Positions 8,709-16,317 of a stretch of DNA of 48,918 nucleotides are shown in pieces. A program made the position numbers and the translations under genes. The DNA is from Paraburkholderia sp. NMBU_R16. Its GTDB lineage: Bacteria > Pseudomonadota > Gammaproteobacteria > Burkholderiales > Burkholderiaceae. Below the pieces are notes generated by a model. The model searched no databases and was not told the DNA's origin. It saw nothing but the letters and a program-made list of their open reading frames with translations. The first letter of the stretch is position 1; each line of letters begins with the position of its first letter. Where the stretch lies: positions 1 through 48,918 of the forward strand of contig NZ_JAAAYE010000044.1 in the NCBI RefSeq assembly GCF_013282575.1, written 5' to 3'.

Positions 8709-9889
8709 GCACGGTGGCCACTGCAGCACCGACCTACACATTGGTCCAACTCGTCAGATACATGTTGCGGCTCGGCACGCTCGGCTTCGGCGGCCCGGTG
8801 GCGCTGGCAGGTTACATGCGTCGCGACCTCGTGGAACGGCTCGGTTGGATCACCGAATCGGACTACAAGGAGGGCTTGGCACTCGCGCAGCTCGCGCCGG
8901 GGCCACTCGCCGCGCAACTGGCCATTTATCTCGGTTATGTGCATTACCGGATTCTCGGCGCAACGCTCGTGGGGTTTGCATTCGTCCTGCCCTCGTTCTT
9001 GATGGTCGTGGCGTTGGGCTGGGCCTACGCGCACTTTGGCGGCCTGCCGTGGATGCAGGCGGTGTTCTACGGCGTGGGTGCCGCCGTCGTCGGCATCATC
9101 GCCATGAGCGCCTATAAGCTCACGATGAAGACGGTCGGCAACGACAAGCTTCTGTGGGCGATCTTTCTGACGCTCGCCATCGTCACGTTCGTCACGGAAT
9201 CCGAGATCGCGTGGCTTTTCATCGCCGGCGGACTGATTGGTTGGCTCTGGCGCGCTCCGCCGAAATGGTTGCATAAAGGCGGTATCCATGCGATCGCAGC
9301 GGCGAATCTTCCTGCGGGGGCCAGCGTCGTTTCCGGGTTCGATTGGCCACTGCTTGCACAGCTCGGGGGCTTTTTCATGAAGGCCGGCGCGTTCGTCTTC
9401 GGATCGGGCCTTGCGATCGTGCCGTTCCTTTACGGTGGTGTCGTGACCGAGCACCATTGGCTCAACGACAAGCAGTTCGTCGACGCCGTCGCCGTTGCGA
9501 TGATCACACCGGGACCGGTCGTCATCACGGTCGGCTTTATCGGTTATCTCGTCGCCGGCCTGCCCGGCGCCTTCGTCGCGGCATTCGGTACGTTCCTGCC
9601 GTGCTATCTGTTCACGGTGATCCCGGCACCGTACTTCAAGAAGTACGGCCACCTGCCCGGCGTCAAAGCGTTCGTGGACGGTATTACCGCGGCGGCGGTC
9701 GGCGCCATTACGGGCTCGGTGATCGTGATTGCCAAGCGTTCGATCGTCCATGCGCCGACTCTCCTCATTGGCCTCGCGACGATCGCCTTGCTGTGGCGCT
9801 TCAAGAAACTTCAGGAACCGTTCGTGGTGGGTGCGGCCGCCCTCCTCGGTCTTGTGGTTTATCCGCTCGTTCATTCGCACGTCTTCTGA
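8705..9889 (+). CDS. chrA: Chromate transporter ChrA (second copy, chrB-linked)
   Basis: The 394-residue ChrA has both CHR halves: YMLRLGTLGFGGPVALAGYM with AQLAPGPLAAQLAIYLGY, then FFMKAGAFVFGSGLAIVPFL with VAMITPGPVVITVGFIGY. It starts with GTG at 8705, five bases after a strong GGGAGG, inside the chrB stop. A longer upstream frame exists but reads through chrB and has no start signal. It exports chromate across the inner membrane. The next gene begins in its stop codon (TGATG), so chrB, chrA and the propeller gene form one operon. Confidence 0.93.
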   Translation: MSTVATAAPTYTLVQLVRYMLRLGTLGFGGPVALAGYMRRDLVERLGWITESDYKEGLALAQLAPGPLAAQLAIYLGYVHYRILGATLVGFAFVLPSFLMVVALGWAYAHFGGLPWMQAVFYGVGAAVVGIIAMSAYKLTMKTVGNDKLLWAIFLTLAIVTFVTESEIAWLFIAGGLIGWLWRAPPKWLHKGGIHAIAAANLPAGASVVSGFDWPLLAQLGGFFMKAGAFVFGSGLAIVPFLYGGVVTEHHWLNDKQFVDAVAVAMITPGPVVITVGFIGYLVAGLPGAFVAAFGTFLPCYLFTVIPAPYFKKYGHLPGVKAFVDGITAAAVGAITGSVIVIAKRSIVHAPTLLIGLATIALLWRFKKLQEPFVVGAAALLGLVVYPLVHSHVF

Positions 9890-10947
9890 TGCTGCCCCTT
9901 GCGCGAACGAACAGGCTACGTGGCAGGCGCCGGTGTCTCGTCCTGCTTTTTGGCCTATGCGTGATGCTGGTCGGCGCGGGCCTGCGCACAGGAAGCACCT
10001 GGGCTGCAGCAGACAAACCGTCGATGGGCGATCTGCCACTCAGGCACGTCGTTGACATTCGACTACCTGGCCGGACGAGTCGTCTCGATTATGAGAGTTA
10101 CGATCCCACCCGACGCCTGCTTTTTATCGCGCACCTCGGCGATGGGGAGGTGATCGTCTTCGACGTCGCTTCATCGCGCGTACTCGGACGAGTTGGCGAC
10201 GTCTCGTCGGTACACGGTGTGCTTGTCGTTCCCGAGCAGTCCCGCGTGTACGCTTCGGCCACCGGAACCGACGAAATCGTCGCAATCGACGAGGCCACGC
10301 TGAAAATCGTTGCGCGGGTACCGGGTGGTCACTACCCCGACGGCATGGCCTATGCTCCTGACGCGCACAAGCTTTACGTATCGGACGAGACCGGTGAGAC
10401 GGAGACGGTGATCGACGTTCAAACCAACCGGCGTATCGCGACGATCCCGCTCGGTGGCGAGGTCGGCAATAGTCAGTACGACTCGACATCGCGTCATATC
10501 TTCGTCAATGTGCAGACACGCGATGAACTCGTCGAAATCGATCCAACGATCGACCGCGTGATTTCCCGCTTCCCTCTGACGGGCGCAAAAGGCAACCACG
10601 GACTCCTGATCGACTCGCAGGATCGCATCGCGTTCATCGCTTGCGAGGGAAACGACAAGCTTTTGGTCTTCGACATGGGTTCGAGACGCGTCCTGCAATC
10701 GTTCTATGTCGGTAGAGACCCAGACGTGCTGGCGTTCGATACGACATCGAAGACGTTGTACGTCGCGGGAGAGGCTGGCGTTGTCTCGATGTTCAGTGTG
10801 AAAGGCGCGGCAGTGAAAAAAATCGGCGAAGCCCGGGTCGGACCGAATGCACATGTCGTCGCGGTGGATCCGGTGACCCACCGCGCCTATTTCCCGCTCA
10901 AAGATGTCGGCGGACACCCCGCGTTGCGCGTGATGGAGGCGCGGTGA
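9889..10947 (+). CDS. YncE/NHL-like beta-propeller protein, probably exported
   Basis: The 352-residue protein begins with a basic stretch and a hydrophobic segment (residues 19-33) ending near WAA-AD, which looks like a signal peptide. The rest consists of repeated 40-45-residue blades with motifs such as LLFIAHLGDGEVIVFD, VYASATGTDEIVAID, KLYVSDETGETETVID and TLYVAGEAGVVSMFS. This is the YVTN/YncE seven-bladed propeller pattern. Its ATG overlaps the chrA stop, which ties it to chromate resistance. A role such as periplasmic binding or redox chemistry is open. I know of no assigned function for it in this setting. Confidence 0.85.
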   Translation: MLPLARTNRLRGRRRCLVLLFGLCVMLVGAGLRTGSTWAAADKPSMGDLPLRHVVDIRLPGRTSRLDYESYDPTRRLLFIAHLGDGEVIVFDVASSRVLGRVGDVSSVHGVLVVPEQSRVYASATGTDEIVAIDEATLKIVARVPGGHYPDGMAYAPDAHKLYVSDETGETETVIDVQTNRRIATIPLGGEVGNSQYDSTSRHIFVNVQTRDELVEIDPTIDRVISRFPLTGAKGNHGLLIDSQDRIAFIACEGNDKLLVFDMGSRRVLQSFYVGRDPDVLAFDTTSKTLYVAGEAGVVSMFSVKGAAVKKIGEARVGPNAHVVAVDPVTHRAYFPLKDVGGHPALRVMEAR

Positions 10948-10990
10948 GTCGAGCAAGGCGACAGCCAAGTGGCTCAAAACCCATTCAATC

Positions 10991-11440
10991 CTATCGCCCA
11001 TAAAAAGCCGAACACTGCGGCCCGACGGCGCAAGCCCGCCGCGCGTCCATAGCGGAATCTACCGGCGCGCCCGCGTCCGATTTCCCGGCAGCCACACCGC
11101 CCATGGATTCGGTGCTCTGATCAGACGATGTCGCGTTCGTCGACGTATCGCCGCTCATCGCTTTCACGGGAGCGTCCGACTGCGCGAGCGTCGTATGCCG
11201 CTGATCGACGACGCGCTGCGCCGCCTGCAAATTGTCGGGATAGTGATACCAATCGCGCGGGTTGTAGCCCGCGCCGACAAGTTCCTCGAGCTGTGCTCTG
11301 ACGCTCGCGCGGGTAATCTGCGCGTGCGACGCGTCGGTACTTTGGGCGACGGCCGGTAGTGCGAAGACGGCGGCACCGAGCGCGAACATAGGGGCGACGA
11401 GCGCAGAACGCAGCGAAGCGACGCGAAATGAAGGTTTCAT
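10991..11440 (-). CDS. DUF4148 domain exported protein
   Basis: The protein is 149 residues with a signal peptide ending around AVAQS (residue 33). It has the DUF4148 core ITRASVRAQLEELVGAGYNPRDWYHYPDNLQAAQ. The tail is Ser/Thr/Asp-rich, and the C-terminus carries two Cys (RRACAVGPQCSAFYG). DUF4148 is a small periplasmic family very common in Burkholderiales, with unknown function. ATG 11440 is the start that exposes the signal peptide; a longer frame to 11551 is unlikely. It converges on the chromate operon. Confidence 0.85.
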   Translation of the reverse strand: MKPSFRVASLRSALVAPMFALGAAVFALPAVAQSTDASHAQITRASVRAQLEELVGAGYNPRDWYHYPDNLQAAQRVVDQRHTTLAQSDAPVKAMSGDTSTNATSSDQSTESMGGVAAGKSDAGAPVDSAMDARRACAVGPQCSAFYGR

Positions 11441-11453
11441 GGTGGGACTCCGA

Positions 11454-11471
11454 TCGTCGTGGTAACGACGA
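11454..11471. repeat. Inverted repeat TCGTCGT-N4-ACGACGA in the DUF4148 leader
   Basis: Perfect 7-bp arms flank a 4-base centre, 13 bases upstream of the DUF4148 start. In RNA this would be a hairpin just ahead of the ribosome-binding region. In DNA it could be an operator. Nothing in the sequence decides between these. Confidence 0.35.
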
Positions 11472-11642
11472 CATAGCGATTGAGTCATCGCGGTCCTTGG
11501 ATCGGACTGCGACCCGCAGCGGTCGGGCGATCGGAGATGCGCGCCAGCCACGATCGGCTGGCTTTATCGGCTTGACTGCGCTGCTTGCTTGTTAATTCGC
11601 CGGCCTATGCGCCGCGGTTACAGCCAAGACGTGAAATAAACC

Positions 11643-12407
11643 TCAAAGCACAACGCGCGCTCGGCATTCGTGCCATCGCCGCAGTACAGCCAAGTCGACA
11701 TATCGCTGCGTCGCGTCGGCCAGCGGCTCGGGCACGGGATCGTCGGGTTCGCCCAGGTGGGAAATCACCGCCAATGCGTCGACGAAACGATGATGGCGCG
11801 TGTAGGTTGTCGGTGTAATCACTGTGGGTATGCCGGCAGCGGCGGCCGCTCGGGCGCCGTTTTCGGAATCCTCGAACGCGACGCACCGGCCGCCATCCAA
11901 TCCGAGCGCATCGAGTACCCCGAGATAGACATCGGGAGCAGGCTTTTTCACCGGCGTAGTCGACCCATCGCAAATGACCGCGAAGCGTTCGCGCCAACTC
12001 GCCCCGAACGGCGCGGCGAGCAATGCATCGATATTCGCAGGCGTGGTCGTCGTGGCAATGGCGACAGGCAAACCTGCCGCATTCGCCTCACCGATCAGCC
12101 GCACGATACCAGGGCGCAGCGGCAATGCTCCCTGGCCGACGCGCTCGGCGTAGTACCTCGTCTTGAGCGCATGCAAGGCTGCCACGGTTTCCGCGGCTTT
12201 GGCTCCGTTTGCCTCTTCGGGCTCGATGCAGCGCCAATAACGAAGGATGCGCTCCTTGCCGCCCGCTACGTCGAGCAGCCGCGTATAGAGCGCGTCGTCC
12301 CAGTACCAATCGAGCCCCGCCTCGGCGAACGCGGAATTGAACGCATCGCGGTGAGCGCTCTCCGTGTCGGCAAGCGTCCCGTCGACGTCGAAAATCAAGG
12401 CGTCCAT
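11643..12407 (-). CDS. HAD-superfamily phosphatase, CbbY/beta-phosphoglucomutase-like
   Basis: The protein is 254 residues. HAD motif I is FDVDGTL with nucleophile Asp7 and acid/base Asp9. Motif II is in VAIATTTT, motif III is the Lys in [10 protein letters not shown], and motif IV is in [11 protein letters not shown] four-helix cap follows motif I (residues 15-80), as in CbbY, Gph and phosphoglucomutase-like enzymes. The start at 12407 follows AGGAG. The substrate is probably a small sugar phosphate, but the neighbours do not specify it. Confidence 0.88.
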   Translation of the reverse strand: MDALIFDVDGTLADTESAHRDAFNSAFAEAGLDWYWDDALYTRLLDVAGGKERILRYWRCIEPEEANGAKAAETVAALHALKTRYYAERVGQGALPLRPGIVRLIGEANAAGLPVAIATTTTPANIDALLAAPFGASWRERFAVICDGSTTPVKKPAPDVYLGVLDALGLDGGRCVAFEDSENGARAAAAAGIPTVITPTTYTRHHRFVDALAVISHLGEPDDPVPEPLADATQRYVDLAVLRRWHECRARVVL

Positions 12408-12884
12408 GCGCGTCTCCTGTCGTGGCCCGGCCCGAATAAACGCCACCAAGCATAGACAGCCACGCGCTCATGGGGAATTCACGATTTCTTTGGGAATCGT
12501 TAAGTAATCCCATAGCCCACCGATCAAGTCGCGCTGAGCGTGACCGGGGTTCGGTTTGCCTCGCCAAAATCGTCGCAGCCGGCTGCGAATGCGATCGCTG
12601 CCCCCGCCAACAGCGGTTGCGGATTCGATTCGCCCCATGAGTTAAAATTACGCGCCAGCGCCGTGCGATTGCACCCCGCCAGGCAATAATTACCTTATCA
12701 ACGAAATTGTCACACTATTTACACAAAGCGCGCCTAGATTCCCGCATCCGCTCGTCTTTTGCATCCTCCATTTCCCTGATTGATAGGACTTTTGTCCGCC
12801 CGTAAGCTACGGGGGTATCGGCTTTTGATCGCTTCGCCTGCGGCGGTGGAAGAAAGCCGGCTAAAGCCCGCGCGGAGTAGTTGT
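12408..12884. other. Intergenic region upstream of the FecI-type sigma gene
   Basis: No convincing gene lies in these 477 bases. The region contains a perfect 16-bp palindrome (12573-12588), an AT-rich stretch around 12650-12730 that probably holds the sigma-operon promoter, and two small inverted repeats close to the sigma start: GGAC-TTTT-GTCC at 12786-12797 and CCCGTA-AGC-TACGGG at 12799-12813. I looked for a Fur box and found none I would defend. Confidence 0.5.
12573..12588. repeat. Perfect 16-bp palindrome TCGCAGCCGGCTGCGA
   Basis: The 8-bp arms meet with no spacer. It lies between the divergent HAD phosphatase and FecI-type sigma genes. There is no T-run, so it is not a standard terminator. 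A dimeric regulator site is possible. In DNA this G+C-rich a chance palindrome is not excluded. Confidence 0.35.
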
Positions 12885-13397
12885 ATGTCCAATGCCATTG
12901 CCAGCCCCTGTCTTGCACCGGTGGAATCGATTTTTCGCAACGAGTATCGCTGGTTGCTCGGCCGCCTGCGGTTAAAGCTCGGCTGCGCGTTTACCGCCGA
13001 AGACATCGCCTCGGAAACCTTCGTCCAACTGATTGCGCTGCCCGATCCGGCAGGTCTGCGCGAGCCGAGAGCGATGCTGACGACGATCGCCCATCGGCTC
13101 GTCTACGATCTGTGGCGCCGGCGCGATCTCGAGCGAGCTTATCTGGCCAGCCTCGCCGCGCTGCCCGAAGCGACAGCCCCGTCCGAGGAGGAGCGCGCGA
13201 TCGTCGTGGAGACGCTTTACGCGATCGATCGCATCCTTGCAGGCCTTTCTGCGAAGGCGCGCAACGCATTCGTCTACAGCCAATTCCATGACATGACGCA
13301 CGCCGACATCGCCGAGCGGCTCGGCGTGTCGAAACGAACCGTACGCGACTACCTCGCCCAGGCTATGCATGCTTGCTATCTGGCCTCGATGCAGTGA
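12885..13397 (+). CDS. FecI-type ECF sigma factor (iron/siderophore signalling)
   Basis: The 170-residue protein has only sigma regions 2 and 4. Region 2 contains FRNEYRWLLGRLRLKLGC, AEDIASETFVQLI, and AMLTTIAHRLVYDLWRRRDLERAYL. The last is the FecI-type form of the DNA-melting region. Region 4 is FHDMTHADIAERLGVSKRTVRDYLAQAM. The start at 12885 has GGAG about eight bases ahead and matches family N-termini; a longer frame to 12780 does not. It is followed by an overlapping FecR gene, a TonB-like gene and a receptor. It should direct RNA polymerase to that receptor promoter when the receptor is loaded. Confidence 0.92.
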   Translation: MSNAIASPCLAPVESIFRNEYRWLLGRLRLKLGCAFTAEDIASETFVQLIALPDPAGLREPRAMLTTIAHRLVYDLWRRRDLERAYLASLAALPEATAPSEEERAIVVETLYAIDRILAGLSAKARNAFVYSQFHDMTHADIAERLGVSKRTVRDYLAQAMHACYLASMQ

Positions 13398-14383
13398 ACG
13401 ACGATACTGCCCGGGCGGCAGGTTCCGGCGCCGGCCGCGAGCATAACGAGCAAGCGATTCGTGCCGCGATCCGCTGGATGGTGATGTTGCGTTCCGGCGA
13501 CGCCACCGCGCGCGACCGGGAACGTTTCGAGGCTTGGCGTAATGCCGACCCTTCTCACGCGAAGGCCGTGGCCCACGTCGAGGCCTCGCTCGGCGCCCTC
13601 TTACAACCCGTGGCGGCCGGCATGCCGCGCCGCGCCGTTGGCGATGCGCTCCTCGCCGCGCCCACTCGGCGCAAGCTCGTGCGCGGCGTGCTTTCATTCG
13701 GCGCGGTCGCACTCGGGGCCGGCGCGATCGTCGACCGGCTCTCGCCGATCGGCCAATGGACAGCCGATTTTCATACCGACACCGGCGAGCGAACGAACAC
13801 GGTGCTCGCCGACGGTTCGACCGTCACGCTCGGCGCCCGAAGCGCCGTCGACCTTGCTTACGCCGGCGAGACACGCGGGGTGGTCTTGCGCACCGGTGCG
13901 GCTTTCGTCCGGGTCGCGGCGCGAGACATCCGGCCGTTCGTCGTTCGCAATGGGCACCGGCGCGTGCATGCGCGTGCCGGTTCGCTGTCGGTGCGCACCG
14001 AAGGACCTTGGCTCCATGTCGCAGCGCTCGACGCGCCGCTTCGGATTTCCGTAGCCGACGGCGAGACAATGATGCTTGCGCCCGGTCGCACCGCGCGAGC
14101 GGGGGCGCATCGAATCGAGCTCACCCGTGAGAGCGCCGCGTCCGAAGCGTCGTGGACGTCGGGGCAGTTGCAAGTCGACGAGGCGGCCCTCGCCTCGGTC
14201 GTCGAACGCCTGCGTCCGTATTTCCCCGGCGTGATCCGGGTCGCGGACGATGCCGCTTCGCTCCCGGTGACCGGCGTGTTCCCGCTCGATCAGCCGCTGC
14301 GCGCGCTCGATGCGCTGGCCGCCACACTGCCTCTTTCGATCAGCCGCTACGCGGGATACCTGGTCCTCGTCTCGCGCGCCTGA
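13394..14383 (+). CDS. FecR-type sigma regulator (anti-sigma/activator)
   Basis: The protein is about 329 residues. The N-terminal cytoplasmic part has the FecR/PupR-like stretch AAIRWMVMLRSGDATARDRERFEAWRNADPSHAKA. One transmembrane segment lies near residues 100-117. The periplasmic FecR domain has TVLADGSTVTLGARSAVDL and a C-terminal part (VVERLRPYFPGVIRV...) that resembles a secretin/STN fold. The family relays receptor occupancy to the FecI sigma factor. I prefer GTG 13394, which overlaps the sigma stop (GTGA). ATG 13373 is an in-frame alternative. A cytoplasmic N-terminus and periplasmic C-terminus are expected. Confidence 0.9.
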   Translation: MNDDTARAAGSGAGREHNEQAIRAAIRWMVMLRSGDATARDRERFEAWRNADPSHAKAVAHVEASLGALLQPVAAGMPRRAVGDALLAAPTRRKLVRGVLSFGAVALGAGAIVDRLSPIGQWTADFHTDTGERTNTVLADGSTVTLGARSAVDLAYAGETRGVVLRTGAAFVRVAARDIRPFVVRNGHRRVHARAGSLSVRTEGPWLHVAALDAPLRISVADGETMMLAPGRTARAGAHRIELTRESAASEASWTSGQLQVDEAALASVVERLRPYFPGVIRVADDAASLPVTGVFPLDQPLRALDALAATLPLSISRYAGYLVLVSRA

Positions 14384-14490
14384 GCTTCGCCCGCATCCCC
14401 AAAGTGGAACTCTCGGGTTCCTCGAGAATATATTTCGTTCGGAATACGTCACTTTCGCTCGCTCGCCCCACATACCATTTGAAAGCGCAA

Positions 14491-15309
14491 ATGCGAACCA
14501 CCAAGCGCGCCCCACCCATACGATCGACGCAGATGACAAGTACGGCCATAACCCCCGCGACCCAGTTCCTTCAAGCCGAACGCGGCTTGAAGGCTCGGAC
14601 GATCATCGTCACCGTGTTCGTCGCCGTGGCACATCTCGCGCTCTTCGCCACCTTTGTGACGCGGGAGCGATGGGGCATATCGGGCCTACGCGACGCGCAC
14701 GCCGTCGCACCGTCCGCGCCCGTCGAGGTGGTCTTGCTGGCCGCCCCCTCCTTCGCCGAACGTCCGGCGCCGGCCGGCCCACTATCCCCCGCGCCAATTC
14801 ATCCGTCCCGATCGCCGGCCGCACACTCGTTGCTTCGGCGCAAACCGGCACCTACCGAGATCGTCGCGCCAGCCGCGCGCGCGAGCGCGCCGCAAAACGT
14901 GGCGACTGTCCCACCGGCTGGCGCAGCGGCTGGCGCCGCCGGTGCTGGCGAGAGCGCCGCATCGGCAGAGAATGCGGCGAAAGCGCCACCCGTGGCCGAT
15001 GCGGCGCGGTTCAGCACCCGCCCGCAAACGAAGCGGGCCGATGAAGTGGTCTGCCGCATTCCGGCGCCCGCCTATCCGGCACGCGCACGCAGGCTCGAGG
15101 AGGAAGGCACGGCGACCGTACGAATGACGCTCGATACGCGCGGACGCCCGACGGCCGTGAGCCTCGAACAAGGAACCGGCTTCGCCGATCTCGATTCTGC
15201 CGCGCTCGATGCCGTGAGGGGCGCCGCTTGCGAGCCTTATATCGATCGCGGCGAGGCAGTTCCCGTCAGCGTCGTCCAGGCAATCGATTTCAAGCTCGCC
15301 CGCCCGTGA
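14491..15309 (+). CDS. TonB-family energy-transducing protein
   Basis: The protein is 272 residues. A single N-terminal membrane segment (about residues 37-55) is followed by a Pro/Ala-rich spacer of some 110 residues and a C-terminal TonB domain. That domain shows PAPAYPARARRLEEEGTATVRMTLDTRGRP and ends in AIDFKLARP. TonB transmits the proton-motive force from ExbB-ExbD to outer-membrane receptors. No exbBD lies next to it; a separate exbBD pair sits 32 kb away. ATG 14491 has a weak GAAAG upstream, and ATG 14533 is also possible. An AT-rich stretch at 14420-14440 suggests an extra promoter after fecR. Confidence 0.87.
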   Translation: MRTTKRAPPIRSTQMTSTAITPATQFLQAERGLKARTIIVTVFVAVAHLALFATFVTRERWGISGLRDAHAVAPSAPVEVVLLAAPSFAERPAPAGPLSPAPIHPSRSPAAHSLLRRKPAPTEIVAPAARASAPQNVATVPPAGAAAGAAGAGESAASAENAAKAPPVADAARFSTRPQTKRADEVVCRIPAPAYPARARRLEEEGTATVRMTLDTRGRPTAVSLEQGTGFADLDSAALDAVRGAACEPYIDRGEAVPVSVVQAIDFKLARP

Positions 15310-15353
15310 TGGCGGGCAAACGTTTCAACCCAATGCAACAAAAGGGGGTCACT

Positions 15354-16124
15354 GTGAACTACGCCATCCTCACGAATGACGGCAGCCTTGCGCGACGCAT
15401 CGCGGAGAGTCTCGCGCTGTGTTGCACGGGCGGAGAAGTATTCACGAACGAGATCGACATGCTGCGTGCGCTCCGACACAAGCCCTACGGTCTCATCGTA
15501 GTCGATGCTCGAAGCAACGACGTGGCGACGAGTGCGCTCGTGGGCTGGCGCGAGTGCCATTCGTTCCGGAACACGCCGCTGCTCGTGGTCGGCTCGTTCG
15601 CGAATCCGGCCAACCTCTTGCAATGGTACGAGGCGGGCGCCACCGATATCCTGTCGCTGCAATTCAACGAGAACGAATTCTACGTTCGCGCGACGCGCGC
15701 GATGCAGCTCGACACCGGCATGGCGAATCGCGAGCTCTTGAGCCTGCGCGTCGGCCCTTATACGCTCGACAAGGCATGCTGCGTCGTCGAGCTGCGCGAT
15801 ACGTCGATCCCACTGACGCCGCGCGAGTTTGCGACGGCTTGGCTTTTCTTCACGAACCCCGGCGTCAGTCTGACTCGATCGATGGTGGCGAAATCGATCT
15901 GGGGTAGCGAAACCGATTGCGCCGACCGCTCGATCGAGCAGCACATCTACAAGCTGCGCAGAAAATTGGCGCTCGGGCCTGCAAATGGCGTGACGCTGCG
16001 CACCGTCTATTCGCTCGGCTATCGGCTCGAAGTCTCCGCTAAGGCGACGGACAATGCGCGCTTCGAAGGCGGCTTGGGACGCGTACCACTCATCGCGCAT
16101 GCGGCGGAGATTGGGCGGGCCTGA
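15354..16124 (+). CDS. OmpR-type response regulator with degenerate receiver domain
   Basis: The protein is about 256 residues. The receiver spans residues 1-115 and keeps the phospho-acceptor-position Asp51 (LIVVDARSND) and Asp9. The conserved Lys after strand 5 is missing: the segment reads ILSLQF where KPF is expected. The C-terminal winged helix is clear (PLTPREFATAWLFF, then IEQHIYKLRRKL and TLRTVYSLGYRL). GTG 15354 follows GGGGG. ATG 15333 is in frame. No histidine kinase is adjacent. It lies between the tonB-like gene and the receptor, so it may control receptor expression without classical phosphorylation. Confidence 0.85.
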   Translation: MNYAILTNDGSLARRIAESLALCCTGGEVFTNEIDMLRALRHKPYGLIVVDARSNDVATSALVGWRECHSFRNTPLLVVGSFANPANLLQWYEAGATDILSLQFNENEFYVRATRAMQLDTGMANRELLSLRVGPYTLDKACCVVELRDTSIPLTPREFATAWLFFTNPGVSLTRSMVAKSIWGSETDCADRSIEQHIYKLRRKLALGPANGVTLRTVYSLGYRLEVSAKATDNARFEGGLGRVPLIAHAAEIGRA

Positions 16125-16317
16125 AAGACCGATCGGAAAACCCTTACTGCAGAATCAGCCGATCCCTATCCCCCGATCGGCGTCAACTAACCGATATTTG
16201 GGCCGTTGAAAGGCAGAGACGCGCGCATGTCGAGCGCGTTTCGATTCAAACGGCAAGATGATCGGTTTTGCATCGCTCGTATGTGGAAGCGGTCGAGTCG
16301 GCCTTCCTCCAATCGAG

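Noticed and set aside
8657-10039. Long open frame on the minus strand opposite chrA
   Set aside because: It is antisense to a clear ChrA gene, has Arg/Asp/His-rich composition typical of G+C-rich shadow frames, and shows no motif.
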